NCBI GenBank assembly: GCA_019412865.1
Contig: DXOJ01000061.1
Coordinates: 1 to 6,417, forward strand
DNA from: Bacteroides sp.
Lineage (GTDB): Bacteria; Bacteroidota; Bacteroidia; Bacteroidales; Bacteroidaceae
DNA length: 6,417 bases
Direction of reading: 5' to 3'
Of this stretch, positions 1 through 5,763 are shown one piece after another. Under the pieces are notes generated by a model, which ran no database searches, was not told the DNA's origin, and was given only the letters and a program-made list of their open reading frames with translations. Position numbers and translations under genes: made by a program. How positions within the stretch are numbered: position 1 is the stretch's first letter; the number at the start of each line of letters is the position of its first letter.

Positions 1-28
1 TGGGCTCGGAGATGTGTATAAGAGACAG
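1..28 (+). other. Nextera/Tn5 sequencing adapter remnant (artefact)
   Basis: The first 28 bases match the 3' part of the Nextera read-2 transposase adapter. They end with the 19-bp Tn5 mosaic end (AGATGTGTATAAGAGACAG) at 10-28. This is library-preparation sequence left on the contig end, not genomic DNA. Genomic sequence begins at about position 29, so the 18 bases at 29-46 are all that is seen downstream of the tonB stop codon. Open frames that start inside this stretch are artefacts. Confidence 0.97.
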
Positions 29-46
29 AATTTATATTATTACAAA

Positions 47-730
47 TTACTGCAATCTAAACATCACAGGAACCGTAAATTTAACACGTACCGGTTTTCC
101 GCGCTGCATACCTGGTTTCCACTTCGGCATGGTATTAATCACACGGAGGGCTTCTTTATCCAGATACGGGTCAACGCTACGTACAACCTTCGCATCTACA
201 ATACTACCGTCTTTGTTAACAACGAACTGTACGATAACACGTCCTTGAGTTCCGTTTTCCTGTGCGATAGTCGGATATTTAATATTCTTTGCCAGATACT
301 GCATCAAAGCTGCTTGTCCGCCCGGGAAATCCGGCATGTTTTCTACAACTTCGAAAATAGTCTGTTCTTCCGGTTCTTCTTCAACAACTTGTACAGGCAC
401 ATATTTTACTTCTACACGAGCTTGGTTATCTTCATTGATAATAGTTGTTGTTTCCTCAATATCAGCTTTATCATCCACAATCTCCAGCAATTCTGCTACT
501 TTTGGAGCTTCAGGTGGTGGTGGAGCCGCTTGTTCAGGGGTTTCGGTAATAGGAATAATTTCCTCTTCAAACACGACATCAGCTACTGCCTGGCTTGTAT
601 CAATCTTCACGTCACGCTGGGTCCATTCGAACGCCACGAACATGAAAGCTAGAACTACCACGTAACCAACGAGCAACCATGTAGACTTCTTGCCTTCCAG
701 GTCTGCTTTGGGTGATTTTTTAACTTCCAT
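47..730 (-). CDS. tonB: Energy transducer TonB
   Basis: This 227-residue protein is anchored in the inner membrane. With ExbB/ExbD it passes proton-motive-force energy to outer-membrane TonB-dependent receptors. A short basic N-terminus (MEVKKSPKADLEGKK) precedes one membrane segment at about residues 17-35. An acidic, proline-containing periplasmic linker follows (AAPPPPEAP at about 68-76, then many Glu). The TonB C-terminal domain runs from about 133 to 227, with PDFPGG, the KYP motif at 151-153, GRVIVQFVVNKDGSI, and the end MPKWKPGMQRGKPVRVKFTVP. The frame stays open a further 98 codons upstream, but that part lies antisense to the start of cmk and passes the promoter, so the Met at 728-730 directly before the basic stretch was chosen. 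It is transcribed divergently from cmk. Bacteroides carry several TonB paralogues; which receptors this one serves cannot be read from the sequence. Confidence 0.93.
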   Translation of the reverse strand: MEVKKSPKADLEGKKSTWLLVGYVVVLAFMFVAFEWTQRDVKIDTSQAVADVVFEEEIIPITETPEQAAPPPPEAPKVAELLEIVDDKADIEETTTIINEDNQARVEVKYVPVQVVEEEPEEQTIFEVVENMPDFPGGQAALMQYLAKNIKYPTIAQENGTQGRVIVQFVVNKDGSIVDAKVVRSVDPYLDKEALRVINTMPKWKPGMQRGKPVRVKFTVPVMFRLQ

Positions 731-782
731 AAATTTATTAATATAATGATTAAAAAAAAGTGTCCTTTCATGTGTCTCCGGG

Positions 783-790
783 CAAATATA
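783..790 (-). promoter_or_regulatory. Bacteroides -7 box for tonB
   Basis: Read on the minus strand this is TATATTTG, an exact match to the Bacteroides -7 consensus TAnnTTTG. It lies about 53 bp upstream of the chosen tonB start, which would give an AT-rich leader of roughly 45 nt. I see no clear -33 TTTG at the expected spacing, so the call rests on the -7 box and its position. Confidence 0.6.
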
Positions 791-915
791 GTACATTTTC
801 ATGTATTCGTTCCCCTCTTTGCCTCTTTTTATCCGGCTTTTTAACTTTTTTAATTCTTTCGTACTTGTCTTGCTCCTTTTAACGGCAAAGCTATGGTTGA
901 TTTTCAAATTTACCG

Positions 916-923
916 TATCTTTG
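916..923 (+). promoter_or_regulatory. Bacteroides -7 box for cmk-ispH
   Basis: TATCTTTG matches the Bacteroides -7 consensus TAnnTTTG and lies 24 bp before the cmk ATG, implying a short leader of about 15-20 nt. A GTTG at 896-899 is the nearest -33-like sequence, but its 16-bp spacing is shorter than usual. It also argues against a cmk start further upstream, since the open frame extends to 801 but would begin before the promoter. Confidence 0.55.
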
Positions 924-947
924 GCGGACAAATCAGATGAACTGAAT

Positions 948-1634
948 ATGAAAAAGATAACAATTGCAATCGATGGCTTTTCCTCTTGTGGAAAAAGCAC
1001 AATGGCCAAAGATCTTGCCCGCAAAGTGGGTTACATTTACATTGACAGCGGAGCCATGTATCGTGCGGTCACTTTATATAGTATAGAGAACGGGATTTTC
1101 AACGGAGACGTGATCGATACGGAGAAACTGAAAAAAGAAATCAAGAACATTCGTATATCTTTCCAGCTGAATAAGGAAACCGGACGTCCCGACACGTATC
1201 TGAACGGCGTGAATGTGGAGAATAAAATCCGTTCAATGGAGGTTTCTTCCAAAGTGAGCCCTATCAGTACACTTGACTTCGTACGTGAAGAAATGGTGGC
1301 GCAGCAACAGGCAATGGGAAAGGAAAAGGGCATTGTCATGGATGGCCGGGATATAGGAACTACCGTTTTCCCGGATGCGGAACTGAAAATATTTGTAACC
1401 GCTACTCCCGAAATCCGTGCTCAACGTCGTTATGACGAGCTGAAAGCAAAAGGACAGGAAGCCAGCTTCGACGAAATTCTGGAAAACGTGAAACAACGGG
1501 ATTATACCGACCAGAACCGGGAAGTAAGTCCACTTCGCAAAGCTGAAGATGCTCTGCTTCTGGATAACACCCACTTATCGATTGAAGAGCAAAAGGAATG
1601 GCTTTTCGGACAATTTAATAAGGTAAGTAAATAG
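948..1634 (+). CDS. cmk: (d)CMP kinase (cytidylate kinase)
   Basis: This cytosolic enzyme phosphorylates CMP and dCMP to the diphosphates with ATP, in pyrimidine nucleotide salvage and supply. The 228-residue length is normal for bacterial Cmk. The P-loop GFSSCGKST is at residues 10-18, and DSGAMYRA at 33-40 is the nucleotide monophosphate-binding signature. [12 protein letters not shown] is at 133-144. RR at 160-161 and RDYTDQNR at 184-191 supply the lid and phosphate-contacting Arg/Asp residues. The ATG at 948 was chosen because it places the P-loop at the usual distance from the N-terminus and lies just downstream of the -7 box; the longer open frame from 801 adds 49 unrelated residues. 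It stops 8 bp before ispH, so the two are almost certainly cotranscribed. No anomaly is seen. Confidence 0.97.
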   Translation: MKKITIAIDGFSSCGKSTMAKDLARKVGYIYIDSGAMYRAVTLYSIENGIFNGDVIDTEKLKKEIKNIRISFQLNKETGRPDTYLNGVNVENKIRSMEVSSKVSPISTLDFVREEMVAQQQAMGKEKGIVMDGRDIGTTVFPDAELKIFVTATPEIRAQRRYDELKAKGQEASFDEILENVKQRDYTDQNREVSPLRKAEDALLLDNTHLSIEEQKEWLFGQFNKVSK

Positions 1635-1642
1635 TTTGCTTT

Positions 1643-2512
1643 ATGATCAAGGTAGAGATAGACGAAGGTTCCGGCTTCTGCTTTGGTGTGGTGACAGCCA
1701 TTCATAAGGCAGAAGAGGAGTTGGCAAAGGGAGAGACTCTCTATTGTCTCGGAGATATTGTACACAATAGCCGGGAAGTGGAAAGGCTTAAAACGATGGG
1801 ATTAATCACGATCAACCGGGAAGAATTCAAGCAACTGAAGAATGCCAAAGTATTGCTTCGCGCACACGGAGAGCCACCGGAAACTTACATGATTGCCCGT
1901 GAAAATAATATAGAAATTATCGATGCGACCTGTCCGGTAGTATTACGTTTGCAAAAACGCATCAGACAAGGGTATCTGACAGACAGTGACAAAGAAAAAC
2001 AAATTGTCATATACGGCAAAAGCGGTCATGCTGAAGTGCTGGGATTGGTGGGTCAAACAGATGGAAAAGCAATTGTCATCGAAAAGGCAGAAGAAGCCAA
2101 AAAGTTGGATTTAAACAAAAGCATCCGTCTTTTCTCACAGACTACCAAGTCACTGGACGAGTTTCAGGAAATCGTGGAATACTTCAAGCAACATATTTCA
2201 CCGGAGGCGACTTTCGAATATTACGATACTATCTGTCGTCAGGTTGCCAACCGGATGCCTAAGCTCCGGGAATTTGCGGCTACACACGATTTGATATTTT
2301 TCGTCAGCGGCAAAAAGAGTTCAAACGGAAAAATGCTATTCGAAGAATGTTTGAAGGTGAATACCAATTCACATTTGATAGATAACGAGAAAGAAATAGA
2401 TCCTTCTCTCCTTCAAAACGTAAATTCAATTGGCGTATGTGGTGCAACTTCTACTCCTAAATGGTTGATGGAGAAGATTTACAATCACATTCGAACGCTC
2501 ATCAAAGAATAA
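1643..2512 (+). CDS. ispH: 4-hydroxy-3-methylbut-2-enyl diphosphate reductase (IspH/LytB)
   Basis: IspH is the last enzyme of the MEP isoprenoid pathway. It is a cytosolic [4Fe-4S] protein that reduces HMBPP to isopentenyl and dimethylallyl diphosphate. The 289-residue length is close to the short bacterial form. The three cluster cysteines are present: Cys13 (GSGFCFGV), Cys97 (IDATCPVV) and Cys198 (YDTICRQVANR). Substrate-binding residues also fit: His41 (VHNSREV), His75 (RAHGEPPE), His129 and Glu131 (GKSGHAEV), the SQTT motif at 165-168, SSNGK at 226-230, and GATSTPKW at 267-274. The start lies 8 bp after the cmk stop, which supports an operon. The protein needs iron-sulphur cluster supply, but nothing in the sequence shows iron-dependent control. 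Confidence 0.97.
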   Translation: MIKVEIDEGSGFCFGVVTAIHKAEEELAKGETLYCLGDIVHNSREVERLKTMGLITINREEFKQLKNAKVLLRAHGEPPETYMIARENNIEIIDATCPVVLRLQKRIRQGYLTDSDKEKQIVIYGKSGHAEVLGLVGQTDGKAIVIEKAEEAKKLDLNKSIRLFSQTTKSLDEFQEIVEYFKQHISPEATFEYYDTICRQVANRMPKLREFAATHDLIFFVSGKKSSNGKMLFEECLKVNTNSHLIDNEKEIDPSLLQNVNSIGVCGATSTPKWLMEKIYNHIRTLIKE

Positions 2513-2671
2513 CAGCTTTATTCTGACAAAGAATAATAGCAAAGCAACATAAGGAAACGGCAAAGTAACATGAACGAATAAAAGGAAAGCGGAAAAAGGT
2601 CATTTGAACATTTTTAATGTTTTCTTCTTACGAAAAAAAACTTCATAACCACTGCTTTCAACTTTTTGTTG
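2513..2671. other. Intergenic region between ispH and pfkA
   Basis: This purine-rich stretch has no gene. Near its start, TTATTCT (2518-2524) can pair either with AGAATAA overlapping the ispH stop (2506-2512) or with AGAATAA at 2530-2536. GCAAAGCAACAT (2539-2550) recurs with one change at 2560-2571. A weak hairpin, AACATT/AATGTT at 2607-2621 followed by TTCTTCTT, might end ispH transcripts, but it is short and AT-only. No strong terminator is seen. Confidence 0.4.
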
Positions 2672-2679
2672 TACATTTG
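2672..2679 (+). promoter_or_regulatory. Bacteroides -7 box for pfkA
   Basis: TACATTTG matches the consensus TAnnTTTG. It is placed 32 bp before the chosen pfkA ATG, giving a leader of roughly 25 nt. It follows a T-rich tract (2655-2670), but no -33 TTTG is seen at the normal distance. This indicates that pfkA is transcribed independently of cmk-ispH. Confidence 0.6.
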
Positions 2680-2711
2680 CCGCGTCAAACTAATTAATGA
2701 GAGATTGTTAT

Positions 2712-3692
2712 ATGGGAACAGTTAAGTGTATCGGAATTTTGACCTCCGGAGGTGATGCTCCGGGAATGAACGCTGCTATACGTGCAGTGACACGTGCAGC
2801 CATCTACAATGGATTGCAAGTTAAAGGTATATACAGAGGATATAAAGGTCTGGTTACAGGTGAAATCAAAGAATTCAAGAGTCAGAATGTGAGTAATATC
2901 ATCCAGTTGGGTGGTACTATCCTGAAAACAGCACGTTGTAAGGAGTTCACGACTCCGGAAGGTCGTCAGTTGGCTTATGACAACATGAAAAAAGAAGGCA
3001 TCGATGCTTTGGTTATCATTGGTGGAGACGGCTCACTGACAGGTGCGCGTATCTTTGCACAGGAATTTGATGTTCCATGTATCGGACTGCCGGGAACTAT
3101 TGACAACGACCTTTATGGTACAGATACGACCATCGGATATGATACTGCATTGAATACCATATTGGATGCCGTAGATAAGATTCGCGACACAGCCACTTCA
3201 CATGAACGTTTGTTCTTCGTTGAAGTTATGGGACGTGATGCCGGTTTCCTTGCGTTGAACGGAGCTATCGCTTCGGGTGCGGAAGCTGCCATTATTCCGG
3301 AATTCAGTACGGAAGTCGACCAACTGGAAGAGTTTATCAAAAACGGATTCCGCAAATCAAAAAACAGTAGCATTGTATTGGTAGCCGAAAGCGAACTGAC
3401 AGGAGGAGCCATGCATTATGCCGAACGTGTGAAAAACGAATATCCGCAATATGATGTACGTGTGACGATTTTAGGTCACCTGCAACGTGGTGGTAGCCCT
3501 ACCGCTCACGACCGTATCCTGGCAAGCCGCCTTGGTGCTGCTGCTATCGATGCTATTATGGAAGATCAACGTAATGTTATGATCGGAATCGAACACGACG
3601 AAATCGTCTACGTACCGTTCAGCAAGGCTATTAAGAATGACAAACCTATCAAGAGAGATCTTGTTACTGTATTGAAAGAGCTTTCGATCTAA
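2712..3692 (+). CDS. pfkA: ATP-dependent 6-phosphofructokinase
   Basis: This cytosolic glycolytic enzyme phosphorylates fructose 6-phosphate to fructose 1,6-bisphosphate. At 326 residues it matches the short PfkA type. The sequence shows [16 protein letters not shown] (10-25), the ATP-site GGDGS (104-108), the catalytic PGTIDND (127-133, Asp131 the likely base), MGRDAG (173-178), and the C-terminal substrate motif [15 protein letters not shown] (254-268). Gly after GGD and Gly in PGTIDND are the residues typical of ATP-dependent enzymes; pyrophosphate-dependent relatives usually have GGDD and PKTIDND. A Met at 2697 in the same frame would add five residues. The ATG at 2712 fits family N-termini better and has GAGAG 8 nt upstream as a weak ribosome-binding site. 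A promoter box precedes it and a strong terminator follows, so it is probably monocistronic. Confidence 0.96.
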   Translation: MGTVKCIGILTSGGDAPGMNAAIRAVTRAAIYNGLQVKGIYRGYKGLVTGEIKEFKSQNVSNIIQLGGTILKTARCKEFTTPEGRQLAYDNMKKEGIDALVIIGGDGSLTGARIFAQEFDVPCIGLPGTIDNDLYGTDTTIGYDTALNTILDAVDKIRDTATSHERLFFVEVMGRDAGFLALNGAIASGAEAAIIPEFSTEVDQLEEFIKNGFRKSKNSSIVLVAESELTGGAMHYAERVKNEYPQYDVRVTILGHLQRGGSPTAHDRILASRLGAAAIDAIMEDQRNVMIGIEHDEIVYVPFSKAIKNDKPIKRDLVTVLKELSI

Positions 3693-3735
3693 TTTTTTTA
3701 TTCTAAAGAGTTTATTTTTACTGATATATGACGAC

Positions 3736-3783
3736 AAAGAGCGGTGAATGATGGGATAACCCCATTTATTCACTGCTCTTTTA
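3736..3783 (+). terminator. Intrinsic terminator after pfkA
   Basis: The left arm, AAAGAGCGGTGAATGATGGG (3736-3755), pairs with the right arm (3761-3781). The only faults are one mismatch and a one-base bulge, and the loop is about 5 nt. A T-rich tract, TTTTATTT, follows. It starts 43 bp after the pfkA stop and is oriented to end plus-strand transcripts. On the other strand the T tract is too short for a convincing bidirectional terminator. Confidence 0.88.
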
Positions 3784-3998
3784 TTTATATAATGCGGTAT
3801 AGAGATGAACTACAACTACATCACCGAGCACATTCACATATATTAATTTAGCGGTTCTTATTGTCAGACCATTATTTTATGATTTACCCTCCCGTATATC
3901 CTATCCGCCCAGTTTTACTTACCTTTCGTGACAGATCCCCATTAAACAAGCATTATACAGCCGTTATACTTCTATTATCCGGTAAGCATTGTTCAATC

Positions 3999-4122
3999 AA
4001 GATGCCGGTATTGGTAGTTCACCACGGCCGTGGTAAGTATTCGTCACGGCCGTGGTAGCATCTCACCACAGCCATGAAGAGATCTCACCACGGCCGTGAC
4101 GAACTACTAATAGCGGCATCTT
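3999..4122. repeat. Long imperfect inverted repeat enclosing the palindromic array
   Basis: The outer arms are 22 nt each, at 3999-4020 (starting AAGATGCCG, ending GTAGTTC) and 4101-4122 (starting GAACTAC, ending CGGCATCTT). They are complementary at 20 of 22 positions. Pairing continues inward between ACCACGGCCGTGGT (4021-4034) and the segment at 4087-4100 at 12 of 14 positions, and more loosely to the centre. The whole 124-nt segment could extrude as a cruciform or fold as one long RNA hairpin on either strand. Confidence 0.85.
4019..4106. repeat. Four tandem 22-bp units, each with a CACGGCCGTG palindrome
   Basis: The ten-base core CACGGCCGTG occurs at 4023-4032, 4045-4054 and 4089-4098. 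A degraded copy, CACAGCCATG, sits at 4067-4076. Cores are exactly 22 bp apart. Units begin with TCACCA or TCGTCA, and units 2 and 3 end in ATC. The first unit holds the perfect 14-bp palindrome ACCACGGCCGTGGT (4021-4034). There are no unique spacers, so this is a tandem array and not a CRISPR. The 22-bp period is about two helical turns, which would put the palindromes on nearly the same DNA face. Confidence 0.9.
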
Positions 4123-4174
4123 AACATAACTATACCGGCATCCCAACGCAACTATACCGGCTACTCTCGTTATA
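4109..4174. repeat. Three tandem 22-bp units of a second sequence (TATACCGGC type)
   Basis: Units lie at 4109-4130, 4131-4152 and 4153-4174. The first two agree at 16 of 22 positions. The last keeps mainly its first nine bases, TATACCGGC. The 12-mer AACTATACCGGC occurs at 4128-4139 and 4150-4161, exactly 22 bp apart. The first unit overlaps the right arm of the long inverted repeat. The period equals that of the adjacent palindromic array although the sequence differs. Confidence 0.75.
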
Positions 4175-4223
4175 AAACCTCACTTAATCAACCTTAAAAC
4201 AAGCTACTTGATAAGAAGTCAAG

Positions 4224-4258
4224 CCTGACAATAAAAGTTCATATATTTTATTGTCAGG
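4224..4258. repeat. Perfect 13-bp inverted repeat with 9-nt loop
   Basis: CCTGACAATAAAA (4224-4236) is the exact reverse complement of TTTTATTGTCAGG (4246-4258), with loop GTTCATATA. As RNA it forms a clean hairpin on either strand. The T-rich bases are inside the stem, so it does not have the form of a standard intrinsic terminator. It could equally be a symmetric protein-binding site. Confidence 0.85.
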
Positions 4259-4325
4259 ATATTATCAGCATCTATTGTCAGGATATATAAAATTGATATT
4301 CAACAACTTAAATACTATCCTGACA
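4249..4325. repeat. Further TTGTCAGGAT copies, direct and inverted
   Basis: TATTGTCAGGATAT occurs at 4249-4262 and again, identical over 14 bases, at 4273-4286, 24 bp apart. An inverted copy TATCCTGACA (4316-4325) can pair perfectly over 10 bp with TGTCAGGATA (4276-4285), loop 30 nt. With the copy at 4224 and TTATTGTCAG at 3858-3867, the motif appears five times in both orientations in this gap. Confidence 0.75.
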
Positions 4326-4370
4326 GATTGACGATAAAAAGAGTACAAATCATGATGTATTACCTAAACA

Positions 4371-4384
4371 AAACCATATGGTTT
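4371..4384. repeat. Perfect 14-bp palindrome
   Basis: AAACCATATGGTTT is its own reverse complement. On the minus strand it is followed by TGTTT, so it might help end xus transcripts, but the stem is short. A second palindrome, ATAGCGCTAT, follows at 4389-4398. The function of either is unknown. Confidence 0.45.
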
Positions 4385-4408
4385 GCTCATAGCGCTATAG
4401 AAATGGGC

Positions 4409-4434
4409 AAAAGATGTTATTGCTGGCAATAATC
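4409..4434 (-). terminator. Possible terminator of the xus operon
   Basis: Read on the minus strand, AGATTATTGC pairs with GCAATAACATCT (two-base bulge) around a very tight loop and is followed by TTTT. It begins about 30 bp after the xusC stop, a suitable place for an operon end. The stem is AT-rich and the loop only 2-4 nt, so this is a weak candidate; the palindrome at 4371-4384 is an alternative. Confidence 0.35.
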
Positions 4435-4464
4435 TACCATTATGCAGCTTCTATTTCTTCGTAC

Positions 4465-5676
4465 CTATATTATTTTAGATTGCCTGATGAATTTCCTTAT
4501 CCATAAATAATAACCGGTCAGTGGTAATGCAGCTCCAATCAAAGCAGCAATAAAAGCAAGTATGCGGGTAAACATCCCTCCCCAATTGCCGACATGTACC
4601 GAATAAATCCAGCCGCGAATTTTTCCTGACTTGTCTTGATGTTGATAAAGACTTGTTTCCGTAAATTCACCAGTATCTGTATTGAAAGAATAACGGTCAG
4701 ACGCACGCTGATTTCCGAAGCGGTCGAAAGACACACTTGCCGTACCAGAAGAAACACTAATTTGCTTATATTCCGGATTTTGATGCTTTAACTTATCATA
4801 CACTTCCTGCCAACAAGCGAATGGCGAAGCCGCAGAATACCGATCACTATGATTGCTTTCCGAACCCTCTCTTTTATCAGCACTTCGCCTACCATTTCCT
4901 CCCCCTTTCTTTTCCTGATTAGCCAGTCCGGTATTTCCTTTATGCTCATTATGCTTCTGTTCATTTCCATGGGAAGCCCGTTGTTGTACCTCTACCCCGA
5001 AAACTTTATAAAAAGCCGTCCGGTACCATGGAAAAGACCATGTCAATCCCGTCAGCGCCATAGCTAACAAAAAGATCAGAGCATACATTCCACCTGCCAC
5101 ATGTAAGTCATACCAGAATCTTTTCCAGCCTTTTGTTGCCGATATCTTCAGACTGTTTTTCAGTGCCCTACGTGTACGGGGCCACCAAATGACAATACCA
5201 GAGACCAGTACCACCACAAATAGCAGTGTACTGACACCTACAATCATCTTTCCCCAAAATATTCCTTCATTTCCCGGATTCATACTATCCAACAGCCAAC
5301 GATGCATCCGGAACATAAACATAAAAAAGCCGCTGCGTTCTTTTTTACCTTTTATTTCACCCGTATACTGGTCTACATATAAAGAGGCACGGCGTGGTTT
5401 GGAAAGACTGACCTGATAAGCCCGTTCGGGATCAGAAGAAATACTGACACCGGTCACAGAGATACTATCCGGCAATGCAGATGCCACTTTTTCAAGTAAC
5501 TTTCCGATAGAAACAGGTTCTTCCTTCACCGTTTCCACGTAGCAAAGATCGCGACAAGACAGTTCATTCACTTCATCCTCGAATACCAGCATCGCACCGG
5601 AAAAACAGATCAGAGTGATTATCAGCCCGAAAGGGATGGAAAGCCACAAATGTATCTTTCTGAATATTTTCTTCAT
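4465..5676 (-). CDS. xusC: PepSY-TM domain inner-membrane protein, likely XusC
   Basis: This 403-residue PepSY-associated TM protein has four likely membrane segments at about 12-32, 144-164, 195-215 and 370-392. Basic flanks (MKKIFRK; RTRRALKNSLK; RKFIRQSK) place both termini inside. Periplasmic PepSY-like regions lie at about 50-110 (VDQYTGEIKG at 101-110) and 286-345 (FNTDTGEFTE). Membrane-adjacent histidines, His9, His125 (MHRWLL), His192 (DLHVAGG) and His361 (VHVGNWGG), are of the kind that bind haem in this family, as in the siderophore reductase FoxB. Residues about 231-285 form a low-complexity, charged, His-containing periplasmic insert. It follows a DUF4374 gene, as in B. thetaiotaomicron xusABC (BT2065-BT2063), a xenosiderophore uptake system. 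The likely role, releasing iron from siderophore by reduction, is inference. The start is the first Met before TM1. Confidence 0.85.
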   Translation of the reverse strand: MKKIFRKIHLWLSIPFGLIITLICFSGAMLVFEDEVNELSCRDLCYVETVKEEPVSIGKLLEKVASALPDSISVTGVSISSDPERAYQVSLSKPRRASLYVDQYTGEIKGKKERSGFFMFMFRMHRWLLDSMNPGNEGIFWGKMIVGVSTLLFVVVLVSGIVIWWPRTRRALKNSLKISATKGWKRFWYDLHVAGGMYALIFLLAMALTGLTWSFPWYRTAFYKVFGVEVQQRASHGNEQKHNEHKGNTGLANQEKKGGGNGRRSADKREGSESNHSDRYSAASPFACWQEVYDKLKHQNPEYKQISVSSGTASVSFDRFGNQRASDRYSFNTDTGEFTETSLYQHQDKSGKIRGWIYSVHVGNWGGMFTRILAFIAALIGAALPLTGYYLWIRKFIRQSKII

Positions 5677-5695
5677 GTTTTCATTATCATTCTTG

Positions 5696-5729
5696 AAAAA
5701 CCTGCAAAGCTTTCCGCTCGGCAGGCTTT
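5696..5729 (-). terminator. Intercistronic hairpin with U-tract between xusB and xusC
   Basis: On the minus strand AAAGCCTGC (5729-5721) pairs with GCAGGTTTT (one G-U pair) around a 15-nt loop, and TTTTT follows directly (5700-5696). This has the form of an intrinsic terminator 34 bp after the xusB stop and about 20 bp before the xusC start. No promoter fits between it and xusC, so xusC would rely on readthrough. It may reduce xusC expression relative to xusA and xusB, or protect the upstream mRNA 3' end. Confidence 0.55.
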
Positions 5730-5763
5730 CATCTTTAAAAACTATTTTCTACTAAACCGGTAT

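Larger units (their letters stand above)
3693..4464. other. 772-bp convergent intergenic region rich in repeats
   Basis: This is the gap between the 3' ends of pfkA (plus) and xusC (minus). After the pfkA terminator I find no coding sequence with recognisable content and no TAnnTTTG box on either strand. The stretch 3784-3998 shows only one noteworthy element, TTATTGTCAG at 3858-3867. The rest holds the 22-bp arrays, the long inverted repeat, the TTGTCAGG motif cluster and small palindromes listed separately. The only small open frame (3861-4058, plus, 65 codons) begins without an evident ribosome-binding site, runs into the palindromic repeats and has no family character, so it is not called. 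Confidence 0.8.

Noticed and set aside
14..652. 212-codon plus-strand open frame opposite tonB
   Set aside because: It starts inside the sequencing adapter and is antisense to a well-supported tonB. It is a shadow frame.
801..947. N-terminal extension of Cmk
   Set aside because: It would begin upstream of the TATCTTTG promoter box and would displace the P-loop 49 residues from its normal position.
731..1024. N-terminal extension of TonB to 325 residues
   Set aside because: The added 98 residues lie antisense to the cmk start and upstream of the tonB -7 box, and would put the membrane anchor far from the N-terminus.
2601..2629. Terminator after ispH (AACATT/AATGTT hairpin)
   Set aside because: It is a six-bp AT stem with a 3-nt loop and an interrupted T tract, about 95 bp after the stop. 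It is too weak to call as a feature on its own.
3861..4058. 65-codon open frame on the plus strand in the gap
   Set aside because: It has no ribosome-binding site or promoter, its C-terminal part is translated from the palindromic repeats, and the composition resembles no known protein.
4019..4106. CRISPR-like regular repeats
   Set aside because: The 22-bp units are contiguous with no unique spacers, only four copies, and no cas genes in view. The structure is a tandem palindromic array.
3999..4122. Integron attC-like site because of the long imperfect palindrome
   Set aside because: No integron integrase or gene cassettes, and no attC-type core sites are visible. The internal exact 22-bp tandem period is not an attC feature.
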